A stretch of DNA of 64,000 nucleotides from Rhodococcus sp. 14-2483-1-2 (GTDB lineage: Bacteria > Actinomycetota > Actinomycetes > Mycobacteriales > Mycobacteriaceae), in assembly GCF_002259405.1 (NCBI RefSeq), contig NZ_NPFW01000023.1, positions 62,001-126,000 of the forward strand, in the 5' to 3' direction. This document shows positions 1 through 8,555 of this stretch, one piece after another. Each line of letters starts with the position of its first letter. Within the stretch, counting starts at the first letter, position 1. Under the pieces are notes generated by a model that was not told where the DNA came from, did no database searches, and was given only the letters and a program-made list of their open reading frames with translations. Both the position numbers and the translations under genes were made by a program.

Positions 1-140
1 GTCGATGGTCAAAACGCACACCCAAGCCCGCAGGAGCCCACCGAGGGAAGGGTCCGGTGTTTCGATCTGGTCGTCGCCAGGCCGGGCGTGCGTTGGCGCA
101 CTACCCTCATGCTTCAACACCATGAGAGGAAGTTGCCGTC

Positions 141-389
141 ATGAGTGACATCGGCCAATTGATTATCGAAGAGCTCAGCGCTGAACAGGCGCGCGACGAG
201 ATAGGCGTCAGGACACTCGCGGCTTGGCGCACCTACCTAGAACAGTCGGGCGGTGAAGTGCCTGGCCCTGAGGGCAGCACGCACACGGTGTCCCTGGAGT
301 CATGGAAGAAAGCACCACCGGATACCCTGCTGAAGATCGTTGTGCGGTGGGTCGACCCCAGTCGCGTCGGTACATACGACAAGGGTTAG
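141..389 (+). CDS. Small hypothetical protein (82 aa)
   Basis: Soluble, charged 82-residue protein of no family I recognise; no signal peptide or membrane segment. The ATG follows a purine-rich GAGAGGAAG about 9 bases upstream, which supports this start. It lies just left of the IS21-family element, so it may belong to the host region interrupted by the insertion. Coding status rests on the ribosome site and actinomycete-like codon use only. Confidence 0.5.
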   Translation: MSDIGQLIIEELSAEQARDEIGVRTLAAWRTYLEQSGGEVPGPEGSTHTVSLESWKKAPPDTLLKIVVRWVDPSRVGTYDKG

Positions 390-489
390 TCCCCGAGTAT
401 GTAACCCGATCGTCGACCTAGTGCCGCTTTGTGAACACGACTTCTGAATGTCGTCTGCCATGAGCATGGGACCAGCGTGACCTGATTTC

Positions 490-513
490 TGCCAGGGTGA
501 TGGGACCACCTGG
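490..513 (+). repeat. IS21 left terminal inverted repeat
   Basis: This is a 24-bp sequence containing GATGGGACCACCTGG, exactly matched in inverted orientation at 3078-3101. A further related block with GGGACCACC follows at 526-534. It is probably a transposase binding site. Confidence 0.9.
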
Positions 514-615
514 ATTGCCAGTTATGGGACCACCGGCGCGCCTTGCCGGCGGTCCCGTCGTTTGCTCGTTCGATCGTCTGTGACAGCACGAAGTCCGTCA
601 CGGAGGTCGGTGAGC

Positions 616-2244
616 ATGGCTTTTCGGGAGATCAGTGTGAACGAAATCAGAGAAGTACTACGGCTGTGGCTCGGGACGGCGGCACTGCCCGCACCGGGGC
701 TGCGCACGATCGCCGAGCATGCCGGTGTGGATCGCAAAACGGTCCGCCGCTACGTCGAGGCAGCCCAAGCAGCCGGCCTTACCAGAACCGACGATGCCGA
801 CGCGGTCAGCGACGAGGTGATCGCAGCTGTCGTCGCCACTGTCCGACCCGACCGACCCCACGGTCACGGCGCGGCATGGGAGCAACTGGTGCCCCATCAG
901 GAGCAGATCACCAAGTGGGTGGCAGGCGACGGTGAACGTAAGCCGCTCACGATCGCGAAAATCGAAGTGCTGCTTGCCCGTCAAGGATGCGTGGTGCCGT
1001 ATCGGACGTTGCATCGGTTCGCGACCGAGCGGTGCGGTTTCGGCCGCAAGAACCTCACCGTCCGCGTCGTCGACGGCGAACCCGGGATCGAATGCCAGGT
1101 CGACTTCGGGTATCTGGGGATGCTCACCGACCCCGACGACGGGCGGGTCCGCAAAGTCCACGCCCTGATCTTCACCGCGGTCTACAGCCGACACATGTTC
1201 GTGTGGCTGAGCTATTCGCAGACGTTGGTGGCGGTGATCGCCGGCTGCGAAGCAGCATGGAAGTTCTTCGGCGGCGTGTTCGCGGTCTTGATCCCGGACA
1301 ACCTCAAACCTGTTGTCACGACGGCAGACCCGATCACTCCGCGGTTGAGCGATGGCTGGCTCGACTACAGCGCCCACGTCGGGTTCATCACCGACCCGGC
1401 GCGGGTGCGGTCGCCGAAGGACAAACCGCGAGTCGAACGCACCGTGCAGTACGTACGCGGAAACTTCTGGGCCGGTGAACGATTCAACAGCCTCACCCAA
1501 GCACAGGAGGCGGCGGTGCGGTGGTGCAGCAGTACCGCGGGTATGCGTATTCACGGCACGACCTGCGCCCGACCGCTCGAGGTGTTCGAGGACTCCGAAC
1601 TGTCGGTACTGCTTCCGGTTCCGCCGGAGTACGACGTGCCGATCTTCAAGGACGTGAAAGTTCACCGCGACTTCCACGCGGAGGTCGCACGGTCGTTGTA
1701 TTCGTTGCCGCAACAGTGGATCGGATCGACACTGTCGGCCCGGGCAGACACCGAGCTGGTGAAGTTCTATCACCGCGGCACCCTGGTGAAAATCCATCCC
1801 CGCCAACCTGCAGGTGGGCGGAGCACCGACCGCGCCGATCTCCCCGAACACAAGAGCGACTACGCATTACGGGATGTGACCTCCTTGATCAGGACCTGCA
1901 ACGGCCATGGCCGCAACATCGGGATCTACGCCGAACGAATCCTCGACGACCCACTGCCCTGGACGAGGATCCGCAGTGTCTACCGGCTGCAAGGATTGGT
2001 CCGGCGTTACGGAGCCGAGCGGGTCGAACAAGCCTGCTCACTGTCGCTCGATCTCGATGTCGTCTCGGTCACCAAGATCGCGTCCATGCTCGAGCGGGCC
2101 ACCGAAAAGACCGCACCCGCATTGCCGAAAGCAGTGGGACAGGCATCGACGCGCTTCTCACGTGACCCCTCTGAATTCCGTTCCACCGCAACACCATCAC
2201 TGACCGTCGTAGACGCCGGCTCCGCATCCCCGGAAGGACACTGA
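616..2244 (+). CDS. istA: IS21-family transposase IstA
   Basis: DDE-type recombinase of 542 residues that cuts and joins the ends of the element. An N-terminal helix-turn-helix (about residues 30-53, TIAEHAGVDRKTVRRYV) should bind the terminal repeats. The integrase core carries a plausible catalytic triad: D163 in ECQVDFGYL, D228 in IPDNLKP and E274 in KPRVERTV. A Mu-like C-terminal domain follows. The ATG at 616 has GGAGGT 8 bases upstream; a GTG at 610 is possible. The stop overlaps the istB start by one base (TGATG), so the two are translationally coupled. Length and gene order are normal for the family and I see no frameshift. Confidence 0.93.
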   Translation: MAFREISVNEIREVLRLWLGTAALPAPGLRTIAEHAGVDRKTVRRYVEAAQAAGLTRTDDADAVSDEVIAAVVATVRPDRPHGHGAAWEQLVPHQEQITKWVAGDGERKPLTIAKIEVLLARQGCVVPYRTLHRFATERCGFGRKNLTVRVVDGEPGIECQVDFGYLGMLTDPDDGRVRKVHALIFTAVYSRHMFVWLSYSQTLVAVIAGCEAAWKFFGGVFAVLIPDNLKPVVTTADPITPRLSDGWLDYSAHVGFITDPARVRSPKDKPRVERTVQYVRGNFWAGERFNSLTQAQEAAVRWCSSTAGMRIHGTTCARPLEVFEDSELSVLLPVPPEYDVPIFKDVKVHRDFHAEVARSLYSLPQQWIGSTLSARADTELVKFYHRGTLVKIHPRQPAGGRSTDRADLPEHKSDYALRDVTSLIRTCNGHGRNIGIYAERILDDPLPWTRIRSVYRLQGLVRRYGAERVEQACSLSLDLDVVSVTKIASMLERATEKTAPALPKAVGQASTRFSRDPSEFRSTATPSLTVVDAGSASPEGH

Positions 2245-3047
2245 TGACCACCACTCGCACCCCAGCCACCACCGAACCGGTCGGCACAGACCTCGTCCGA
2301 CTGCTCAAGGCCCTCAAACTCGGCGCGCTCGCCGACACGCTCCCCGAACGAGCAGCTCTGGCCCGGCAACACAAACTCAGCCACATCGGGTTCCTCGAAG
2401 TACTCCTCGCCGACGAAGTCAACCGCCGCGACTCCCGTTCGGCGACATTGCGATCGACCAAAGCAGGACTGGATCCGGCGATGATCTTCGAGGCATGGAA
2501 CACCCACGACGACCTCCGCTACGACCGGACCCTCCTCGGTGATCTGACCTCACTGCGCTTCCTCGATGCTCACCAGTCCGCGATCATCCTCGGACCGGTC
2601 GGAGTCGGCAAGACGCATCTGGCAACAGCGTTGGGACACATGGCCATCCGCCGTCGACACAGTGTCCTGTTCGCGCGATCGGACAAACTGTTCACCCGCC
2701 TGCGAGCGGCCCGCCTCGACAACACCGTCGACGCCGAGATCCGGCGCTTGACCGCCATCGAAGTCCTCATCATCGACGACTTCGCTCTGCGCCCACTCGA
2801 TGCCACCGAAACCAGCGATTTCTACGAACTGATCGTCGAACGCCACCGCAAGAAAACCACCATCGTCACCTCCAACCGCGAGCCGTCGGAGTGGCTGACC
2901 ATGACCGCCGACACCCTTCTCGCTCAATCCGCCATCGACCGGTTGACCTCCACCGCGCACACTCTCGTCATCGAGGGACCGTCCTACCGACAACGCACCC
3001 GACCCGGAACAGTTGACGCCACCACCGACAACGAGCATCCTCAATAA
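2244..3047 (+). CDS. istB: IS21-family helper ATPase IstB
   Basis: DnaA/DnaC-like AAA+ ATPase of 267 residues that assists IstA in target selection and strand transfer. Walker A GPVGVGKT is at about residues 117-124, Walker B VLIIDDFAL at 174-182, and the sensor-like segment TTIVTSNREPSEW lies near 205-217. Its ATG shares a base with the istA stop. Full length for the family (about 250-270 residues) and apparently intact. Confidence 0.94.
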   Translation: MTTTRTPATTEPVGTDLVRLLKALKLGALADTLPERAALARQHKLSHIGFLEVLLADEVNRRDSRSATLRSTKAGLDPAMIFEAWNTHDDLRYDRTLLGDLTSLRFLDAHQSAIILGPVGVGKTHLATALGHMAIRRRHSVLFARSDKLFTRLRAARLDNTVDAEIRRLTAIEVLIIDDFALRPLDATETSDFYELIVERHRKKTTIVTSNREPSEWLTMTADTLLAQSAIDRLTSTAHTLVIEGPSYRQRTRPGTVDATTDNEHPQ

Positions 3048-3077
3048 CGCGCCACGGTGGTCCCTACCCTCTGGCAA

Positions 3078-3101
3078 CCAGGTGGTCCCATCACCCTGGC
3101 A
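3078..3101 (-). repeat. IS21 right terminal inverted repeat
   Basis: Exact inverted copy of 490-513. The inner repeat GGTGGTCCC at 3056-3064 mirrors the left inner repeat and lies just after the istB stop codon. Confidence 0.9.
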
Positions 3102-3149
3102 AGCGACAAGGACGGTCAGCCGCCACGAAGTAGCTTTCGACGGACAGGT

Positions 3150-3680
3150 TCAGCAGATGACTTGGGCGTTAGCGCCGGCGGTGTAGGTCTCGGCGTAGTG
3201 CTGCCCATTGGGGTGCTTGAGGTGGACCTGGAAGTACACGCACGTGGCACCCGGTGCGTAGACCTGCATGCTGTAGCTCGATCCGCTTCCGTAGTCGACC
3301 TCGTTCAGTGCTGAGTAGTTGGCGGTCCAGATGCTTTTGACGGCCGCACCTCCAGCTGGGTTGTTTCGCACTCGAATCCAGTTGGTCGAGCAACTGTGTG
3401 AGTAGTACACGTCCACGTAGGAAACGACCTGGCCGGACTCGGTCTGGATACCGCGGGTTGCCACTAGCGAGGCGTTCTGGTTGCACCCTGTGGTGGCCGG
3501 GTTGGTGCCGTTGTGTTGAGAGCCGGCCGAAGCAGACCCGGTTCCAAGCCCCAGCGCCGCGATGCTGAAGCAAGCAATGAGCCATACAGCAAACCAGTGC
3601 CGCCGGCGGTGAGGCGAATGTTGCCGTGGGGCGCGGGAAGCGCTGTACGTCGGAGCAGTTGAGGTCGGATTTGTCGTCAT
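3150..3680 (-). CDS. Secreted DUF2690-like protein
   Basis: Predicted 176-residue exported protein. After a basic N-terminal stretch (residues 18-27) comes a hydrophobic segment ending near residue 52 with the signal-peptidase-like site SASA. The mature part starts with a Cys-Asn-Gln segment, and a CSTNWIRV motif near the middle resembles the DUF2690 extracellular domain (Cys followed by Trp and a hydrophobic strand). Four cysteines could form disulfides. The ATG at 3680 follows AGAAAGAGA; the longer frame upstream lacks support. It is divergent from the gene at 3848, whose C-terminus is the same type of domain. Function unknown. Confidence 0.7.
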   Translation of the reverse strand: MTTNPTSTAPTYSASRAPRQHSPHRRRHWFAVWLIACFSIAALGLGTGSASAGSQHNGTNPATTGCNQNASLVATRGIQTESGQVVSYVDVYYSHSCSTNWIRVRNNPAGGAAVKSIWTANYSALNEVDYGSGSSYSMQVYAPGATCVYFQVHLKHPNGQHYAETYTAGANAQVIC

Positions 3681-3748
3681 GTCGTTCTCTTTCTCACGAT
3701 TGAGCCGGATTGCTCGAACGCTGCGTAACCGACCATCACCGACCAAAC

Positions 3749-3772
3749 GTCCATCTACCTCGGTGGATGGAC
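3749..3772. promoter_or_regulatory. Inverted repeat between divergent DUF2690 genes
   Basis: GTCCATCTACC and GGTGGATGGAC form an 11-bp inverted repeat with one mismatch and a 2-base centre, midway between the two divergent starts. A second dyad (CGACCATC near 3730, GATGGTCG near 3789) brackets it. The position suits an operator controlling both promoters; the 3848 gene has an HTH-like N-terminus and could be its own regulator. This is inference. Confidence 0.4.
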
Positions 3773-3847
3773 GGTATAGATGGTGAAAGATGGTCGGGTC
3801 CGACCCCGCGGGTAAGGGGCGGCCACGACAAGCGGGGGGCAGCAGCA

Positions 3848-4696
3848 ATGAACAACGATCAGACCCGTAGCGACGAGGACGACTCAGTCGATGCGTTTCT
3901 CGCAGACCTCCGCATGCTTCGCGACAGACACAATCCGCCCCGCTCGTTCAAGGGCATCGCCCAAACCGCCGGACAGCGCGGTAAACCCACCAGTCACGGG
4001 TCGATGCACAACGTGTACCGGGCAACCGACCTCCCGACCGAAAGCGCCCTTCGCTCCTACGTTGTCGCCCTGGCAGGCAGAGACGCGGTCGAGCCTTGGG
4101 TCACGCGGCGGGAATCGCTCAGTCAAAATACGCCGGGGATTAGCGAGTCCGACCGAGAGCCGGCCCACGCGGCATTCGGTCAGCAGCCAGCGGAAGCTCC
4201 TCGCTCGGCTCGGCGACCTGGCCGGTGGTGGTGGATCACCGCAGTCGCCGTTCTGGTCCTGAGCAATGTGACCACAGGAGTAGTCGTCGCCTGGTCTACA
4301 CAGCCCGCAGGATCCGACACCGATAGCAACTCGTTGCTCCCGGCCACCGGTACCGACCCCGGCACACAACCCGAATGCTTGGACGATGTGGTCGTCGCAG
4401 CGAGCTCGAACGAGGGCCAGTTCCTGCTCAAGCTGCTTTACTCCGCGACGTGTCAGAGCGCATGGGGGAAGGTCGACCGAACCGACAACAGGGGTGAAGG
4501 CAATACGATCAGCCTGACCGCCTATCGGCGCGCGGACCCCGAAGGACCCGCGACTCAGCGTGCCGTCGAACCCGACGTTCAATCGGCGTACACAGCGCTC
4601 ATCGTCCGCGAGGATGCCGCCGACCGGATCTGCGTCAGCGGCGCTGTCACCGTTGGTGCAGAGACCATCGAAGCCTCACGGCCGCTGTGTAACTAG
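3848..4696 (+). CDS. HTH / single-TM protein with C-terminal DUF2690-like domain
   Basis: 282 residues in three parts. Residues 10-80 form a helical HTH/XRE-like region (LADLRMLRDRHNPPRSFKGIA...). A transmembrane segment follows at about 125-148 (WITAVAVLVLSNVTTGVVVAW). The extracytoplasmic C-terminus has cysteines and the DUF2690-like motif LLYSATCQSAWGKV. The layout suggests a membrane-bound regulator or sensor whose outer domain matches the secreted neighbour at 3150-3680. The ATG at 3848 has a GGGGGG ribosome site 8 bases upstream, so I reject the longer frame starting at 3710. Its stop abuts the stop of the next convergent gene. Confidence 0.72.
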   Translation: MNNDQTRSDEDDSVDAFLADLRMLRDRHNPPRSFKGIAQTAGQRGKPTSHGSMHNVYRATDLPTESALRSYVVALAGRDAVEPWVTRRESLSQNTPGISESDREPAHAAFGQQPAEAPRSARRPGRWWWITAVAVLVLSNVTTGVVVAWSTQPAGSDTDSNSLLPATGTDPGTQPECLDDVVVAASSNEGQFLLKLLYSATCQSAWGKVDRTDNRGEGNTISLTAYRRADPEGPATQRAVEPDVQSAYTALIVREDAADRICVSGAVTVGAETIEASRPLCN

Positions 4697-4996
4697 TCAT
4701 GGGTTCGCATTGATGTCATCCCACGCTTCTAATGCGTTTTGGTAGGTCGCCACAGTGCCAGATTCCGTCGGAGCGTCGCACAGCGAGATCGTGGCCCTGG
4801 CAAGTGATGCGATCGCAAGGTCCCCCAGACCCAGGAGAGCGTCATCGCCACCACTCAGCAGCGTCAGCACCGTGGTAGCCATCATCTTCGGATGTTCCAG
4901 GACCTCGGCTGGCTGGGGCTGGCCCAACTCGATCAGGGTCAGAGTGTCGAGAAACATCGGTACGGCGAACGCCACCCTCGGATTGATTGCGCTCAT
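4697..4996 (-). CDS. Small hypothetical protein (99 aa)
   Basis: Mostly helical 99-residue soluble protein (MSAINPRVAFAV... to DINANP) of no recognised family. Its stop codon is directly adjacent to the stop of the convergent HTH/DUF2690 gene, with no bases between. The ATG at 4996 is chosen over an upstream in-frame ATG because the extension reads poorly; no strong ribosome site is visible. Confidence 0.5.
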   Translation of the reverse strand: MSAINPRVAFAVPMFLDTLTLIELGQPQPAEVLEHPKMMATTVLTLLSGGDDALLGLGDLAIASLARATISLCDAPTESGTVATYQNALEAWDDINANP

Positions 4997-5060
4997 AGCG
5001 TGAAGGTTAGCAATTGGCCGAACACCGGATGTTCTGGAGAATCTCTGAGACGGTGAAGGT

Positions 5061-5606
5061 ATGACATCGAAACGTACCCCCGCGGGTGGTGGCAAACGCG
5101 CTCGCAAGGTCCAGCAGCGTCGAAAACGACTCGCTCAGCAAGGAGTGTCACGGGAGCAGCACGCTGCGCTTGTGCTCGAACGGAGCGGCGATCCCTCGTT
5201 CGTACAACGGCGCACCAATGCAGACGGCGGTCGAACCCTGTCGTGGAGCAACGCCACGGTGGGGGGTGCGGAAATGAACGAAGCTCTCAACCAGCAACGA
5301 AAAGCGTTTCAGGACAAGTTCGGTCGAGACTTTGGACCCAACGATCCATTGTTCTTCGACCCAGATGCCGACACGCCCCAGGAGATCAGCGAGGAAACCC
5401 TGTTGGCGGACGTGGACTCGCTCATCGACAAGGCCCTTGCGGCAGGAGAGAACCCCGCCTATTTCCAAGCATGGCGCGACACCGGGTTCTTACTCACCGA
5501 ACACAACATGCACCTATTCTCTGCCTCGGACATCGACGAATCGTACGCCACGCTCGAACGCCATTGGAACGAAACAACGTTCGGGCCGTTCGACGACGCG
5601 CCCTAG
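5061..5606 (+). CDS. Hypothetical protein (181 aa)
   Basis: 181 residues. The first 30 are strongly basic (MTSKRTPAGGGKRARKVQQRRKRL) and could bind nucleic acid. The remainder is acidic and helical, with a FGRDFGPNDPLFFDPDAD segment and a Trp-rich end. No signal peptide or membrane helix. The ATG follows a GGTGAAGGT region. I do not recognise the family. It precedes another unknown gene on the same strand by 38 bases. Confidence 0.6.
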   Translation: MTSKRTPAGGGKRARKVQQRRKRLAQQGVSREQHAALVLERSGDPSFVQRRTNADGGRTLSWSNATVGGAEMNEALNQQRKAFQDKFGRDFGPNDPLFFDPDADTPQEISEETLLADVDSLIDKALAAGENPAYFQAWRDTGFLLTEHNMHLFSASDIDESYATLERHWNETTFGPFDDAP

Positions 5607-5644
5607 TACAGCGTGATCTAGTCCACCACCCTAAACTCCAGCTC

Positions 5645-6355
5645 ATGTCCCGAATCGGCGATCAGTTCCGAAGGCAACTGAAATACCTCGAAACATCGTC
5701 TCAACTGTTCGACCACGGCGACACCGACGAAGCAATCCGACTCGCAGTGACCCTGCGAGTACTGCTCCACGACACGTACAAGAGCCACTCGCTGCTGACG
5801 CAGATGGGCGTGAAATCAGGTCTGCAAGTGCTGGACACCGCAATCCGGGGAGGCACTGAAATCTACGCAGGTGGCATAGTCGTCCAGCTCGAATACGAGA
5901 CCGAAGACGGCACCCGCCACCTTGCCCCATCCGGCCAGGACGGACTCACTGAGATCATTCCAGCCGAAGACCACATGTCACCGGTCATCGTCGCTCCGAA
6001 ACGCCTTCGAGGCCACGAGCAGTACGTCGACGTCGACACCTGGTGGACTGAGAACGTCATCGACTCCGCCAACGGCCCAAAAACGTTTTCACGAAGGCGC
6101 GTCGTCCTCGTCATGGCGAACAAGGACGGCGGGGCTCATGTCGATCCAACAGGCCCCGACGCCGACTACCTCACCTTCGCCGAACGCGGATACGGCGAGA
6201 CCTATTCCACCGAGAGCTCCGACCTCATCCGCGACACCGGCTACCTACCGTTCAACGGCAACGCCGCAGCCGAAACCGTGCGACAAATAGCATGGGAACT
6301 GACCGAGACACTTGCCGCCGATCCAGCCGTCATCGGCTGGCTCAGCCTTAACTGA
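5645..6355 (+). CDS. Hypothetical protein (236 aa)
   Basis: Soluble 236-residue protein beginning MSRIGDQFRRQLKYLE. The N-terminal 50 residues look alpha-helical (dosage of Arg and Leu, AVTLRVLLHDTYKSHSLL). The remainder is mixed alpha/beta with a conserved-looking WWTENVI motif near residue 125. The upstream in-frame extension to 5243 overlaps the previous gene and is rejected. Codon bias supports coding. Function unknown. Confidence 0.62.
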   Translation: MSRIGDQFRRQLKYLETSSQLFDHGDTDEAIRLAVTLRVLLHDTYKSHSLLTQMGVKSGLQVLDTAIRGGTEIYAGGIVVQLEYETEDGTRHLAPSGQDGLTEIIPAEDHMSPVIVAPKRLRGHEQYVDVDTWWTENVIDSANGPKTFSRRRVVLVMANKDGGAHVDPTGPDADYLTFAERGYGETYSTESSDLIRDTGYLPFNGNAAAETVRQIAWELTETLAADPAVIGWLSLN

Positions 6356-6360
6356 ACGAC

Positions 6361-6600
6361 TCAAACACCCTCAGAGACAACCGGATAGACGTCGAACTCG
6401 GAATCGCTGGTCACCGACAAATCGAACGCGTCCGAACCGTCGACCGGTGCAACGAGAATCGTCCACCCCGCATCCAAGGCCGTGATGATCCGCCCCCACC
6501 TCTCAGACTCATCGCGGACCAGGCCGAGGCGATAGTTTCCGAGGTCACAGCCACCGGCGGTGACGACACGAGCCGGGTCGACAAGCGTGTTCGTGAACAT
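6361..6600 (-). CDS. Small hypothetical protein (79 aa)
   Basis: 79 residues from the ATG at 6600 (MFTNTLVDPARVV...), mixed alpha/beta, acidic C-terminus. Convergent with the 236-aa gene, 5 bases between stops. No family recognised. The longer frame to 6843 overlaps the next gene and is rejected. Coding status is moderately likely from third-position GC. Confidence 0.42.
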   Translation of the reverse strand: MFTNTLVDPARVVTAGGCDLGNYRLGLVRDESERWGRIITALDAGWTILVAPVDGSDAFDLSVTSDSEFDVYPVVSEGV

Positions 6601-6715
6601 GATGACACCGTACTCGAACACGTAAAGCCATAGCGCACAACACCATCGGGCAGGACAGACCTGCCAAACGGTAGCGCAGTGCAGGTCGCGTCGCGTGCGC
6701 GAAGACTCGGGGCGT

Positions 6716-7267
6716 CTACCGTCGAAATCCCCGACGAGGGTCGCGTGGCTCGTGACCGTCCCTGGCCGTGAACCACGTATCGCACGGGAAGACACGTAGG
6801 CCACGAGCCGCTGTCGCCGGGTGATAGAACACCTCCACGTCATGGTCGCCCATCAGAACGTCCGTGACGGCGTCCCAGTCGCCGTCCCGCGGATGGGATG
6901 CCAGGACGGCGACATCGTCGCCGTACCCCTCGTCGGAGAGAGCTGCCGCAGCTTGGGCGATGACGATCACAAGCGCGAGCTGTTCGGCCATCGTGCGAGG
7001 ACGGGGCAACTGTCCGGCATCGAGGTCCTCGGCCAGGTCGTCGAAAGATCGCGCCATCTGACGTCGCCACATAGCGGATTCGGCGAAGGTGCATTCGGGA
7101 AGTCGGTCCAACAGATACCACCACCGATCCGTGTCGACGGGATCGTCACCGCGCTCCTCGAGGTCGTCGTACGCCATGTCGGCGCACACCCACGCGTGGA
7201 TCCGGATCAACTCCCGTTGCCGATCGGTCAGCGTAAAACGCGGCACGAACTCGATGACATCGCCCAT
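6716..7267 (-). CDS. Hypothetical protein (183 aa)
   Basis: 183 residues starting MGDVIEFVPRFTLTDRQRELI. The N-terminal two thirds are helical and Trp/Asp-rich (AWVCADMAYDDLEERGDD, RWWYLLDRLPE), followed by a Leu/Ala-rich helix near 105-125. No signal peptide or known motif. The frame continues upstream to 7528, but the extra part covers the promoter of the divergent YfbU gene, so I start at 7267. Function unknown. Confidence 0.55.
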   Translation of the reverse strand: MGDVIEFVPRFTLTDRQRELIRIHAWVCADMAYDDLEERGDDPVDTDRWWYLLDRLPECTFAESAMWRRQMARSFDDLAEDLDAGQLPRPRTMAEQLALVIVIAQAAAALSDEGYGDDVAVLASHPRDGDWDAVTDVLMGDHDVEVFYHPATAARGLRVFPCDTWFTARDGHEPRDPRRGFRR

Positions 7268-7539
7268 GGTCGTCCATGGTGCCCGTCCGATAGATGATCT
7301 GCGCACGGATCGAGAACATCCGCGCGCCGGTCGCCTTGGCGAGGACACCAAACGATCTACGAGACAGTGCCCTTCGGGCAAGTTTTCCCGACAGCGACTG
7401 GGTCGCCAGAAGGATGTATCCCGCGCACGACAGCAGCCAGGCTCCACCCGACGGGCGCAAAAACAAACGCAACATACTGGCGTACACGTGTGTGACAGTG
7501 TTACGGTTAGCGTCATACAACAACACAATGGGAGTTCTC

Positions 7540-8295
7540 ATGGCAGTCCTGAACGTGCGAGTAGATGACCGAGTCCGCGACGAGCTGAAGGACATGGCCG
7601 ACAGCGCGGGAGTCTCTGTCAGTGAGTACGTCCGCGATCTGATCATGGTGGCGATCGTCCCCGGATACGAGCCCACAGACGGCCACGGTGATCAACCGGC
7701 ACCGGAGAGCATGCGGATTGCCGATCGGCAGGTGCTCTCGCTGCTCCACCGCATCCTCGCGCGCGTGCTGCCCGACGATGACAACGAAGATGGCGATAGG
7801 GACTATCAGTTGGCACGCGCAAAGGTCATCGAGTCCGGCTTCACCGGCGAGTATTGGCGAGAAGTCGCCGGGTTCAGCCCCGAACTATCCAAACGCGACT
7901 GCGGCCGCGTCCTGGACATACTCGACATGTTCCGCGTCATCACATTCAGCCTTCAGCAGATGGAAAAGGACGGAACCACCGTCGGCGAGGACCTCAGATA
8001 CGACCTGGAATTTCTGGGGTTCGACGGCAACGACGGGCTCGAAAGTCATATGGCCAGCTATGTCGAATTCTTGATGAGTGACGGCCGCTGGACCGAACTG
8101 AAAGAACAGGTGGACAACAACGACGGGGGGAACTCCCACACACTGATGCTGGACACATATACGCGGATGACCACCGAACACCGCCGTATCAAAGCCAGCC
8201 AAGACCGCGGATACCGCCCAAAGGACTACCTGCTCTCCCTCGACGAGCTAAAGCAAATCGCCGCCGCTCGAGTCCACCCGTCCCGCCGCGCATGA
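7540..8295 (+). CDS. Ribbon-helix-helix / YfbU-domain fusion protein
   Basis: 251 residues. The first 40 (NVRVDDRVRDELKDMADSAG followed by VSVSEYVRDLI) form a ribbon-helix-helix DNA-binding unit like those of CopG or antitoxin proteins. Residues about 60-225 match the YfbU family (LSLLHRILARVL, SGFTGEYWREVAGF, CGRVLDILDMFRVI, LEFLGFDGND), whose role is not established. ATG 7540 has GGGAG 8 bases upstream; an in-frame ATG at 7528 is an alternative. Its TGA overlaps the ATG of the next gene (ATGA). The fusion suggests a DNA-binding regulator with a YfbU sensing or protein-binding domain. Confidence 0.78.
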   Translation: MAVLNVRVDDRVRDELKDMADSAGVSVSEYVRDLIMVAIVPGYEPTDGHGDQPAPESMRIADRQVLSLLHRILARVLPDDDNEDGDRDYQLARAKVIESGFTGEYWREVAGFSPELSKRDCGRVLDILDMFRVITFSLQQMEKDGTTVGEDLRYDLEFLGFDGNDGLESHMASYVEFLMSDGRWTELKEQVDNNDGGNSHTLMLDTYTRMTTEHRRIKASQDRGYRPKDYLLSLDELKQIAAARVHPSRRA

Positions 8296-8510
8296 CAGAT
8301 GGACTCGACGACTCCATGATCGCCCACGGGACTGCAGACGTGACGGGCCGATCAGCCCGTGATCGGACTGTCGATTTCGGCGGCGACACAACGTGGGTCC
8401 GTTGCCCGCTGTGCCGACACAGGTGCCTGGTTCCACTCACTGAGCTGTACAGAGACGAACGCCCCTGCCCGAGGTGCGCGCTCCTCGTCGAGCCCGGATC
8501 GGGCCGGTGA
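8292..8510 (+). CDS. Small zinc-ribbon-like protein (72 aa)
   Basis: 72-residue protein with two CxxC knuckles, CPLC near residue 38 and CPRC near 59, typical of a single zinc ribbon. Its ATG overlaps the stop of the RHH-YfbU gene by four bases, implying coupled translation and a shared function, perhaps as a partner of that DNA-binding protein. Too short for a specific assignment. Confidence 0.62.
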   Translation: MTDGLDDSMIAHGTADVTGRSARDRTVDFGGDTTWVRCPLCRHRCLVPLTELYRDERPCPRCALLVEPGSGR

Positions 8511-8555
8511 AGACTGCGGGTATCGACGCTGGTTACCCTGAACGGAGGCAAATAG

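Larger units (their letters stand above)
483..3108. mobile_element. IS21-family insertion sequence (istA-istB)
   Basis: The istA/istB pair is bounded by a perfect 24-bp inverted repeat at 490-513 (left) and 3078-3101 (right). A second inner inverted copy of the motif GGGACCACC lies at 526-534 and 3056-3064; such multiple terminal repeats are typical of IS21 elements. I place the ends at the TG dinucleotide seven bases outside the 24-bp repeats (483 and 3108), as IS21 ends usually begin 5'-TG. I see no convincing 4-8 bp target duplication at these ends. Both transposition genes are intact, so the element may be active. Confidence 0.88.

Noticed and set aside
658..1851. A 397-codon minus-strand frame
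   Set aside because: Antisense to istA; no recognisable protein features.
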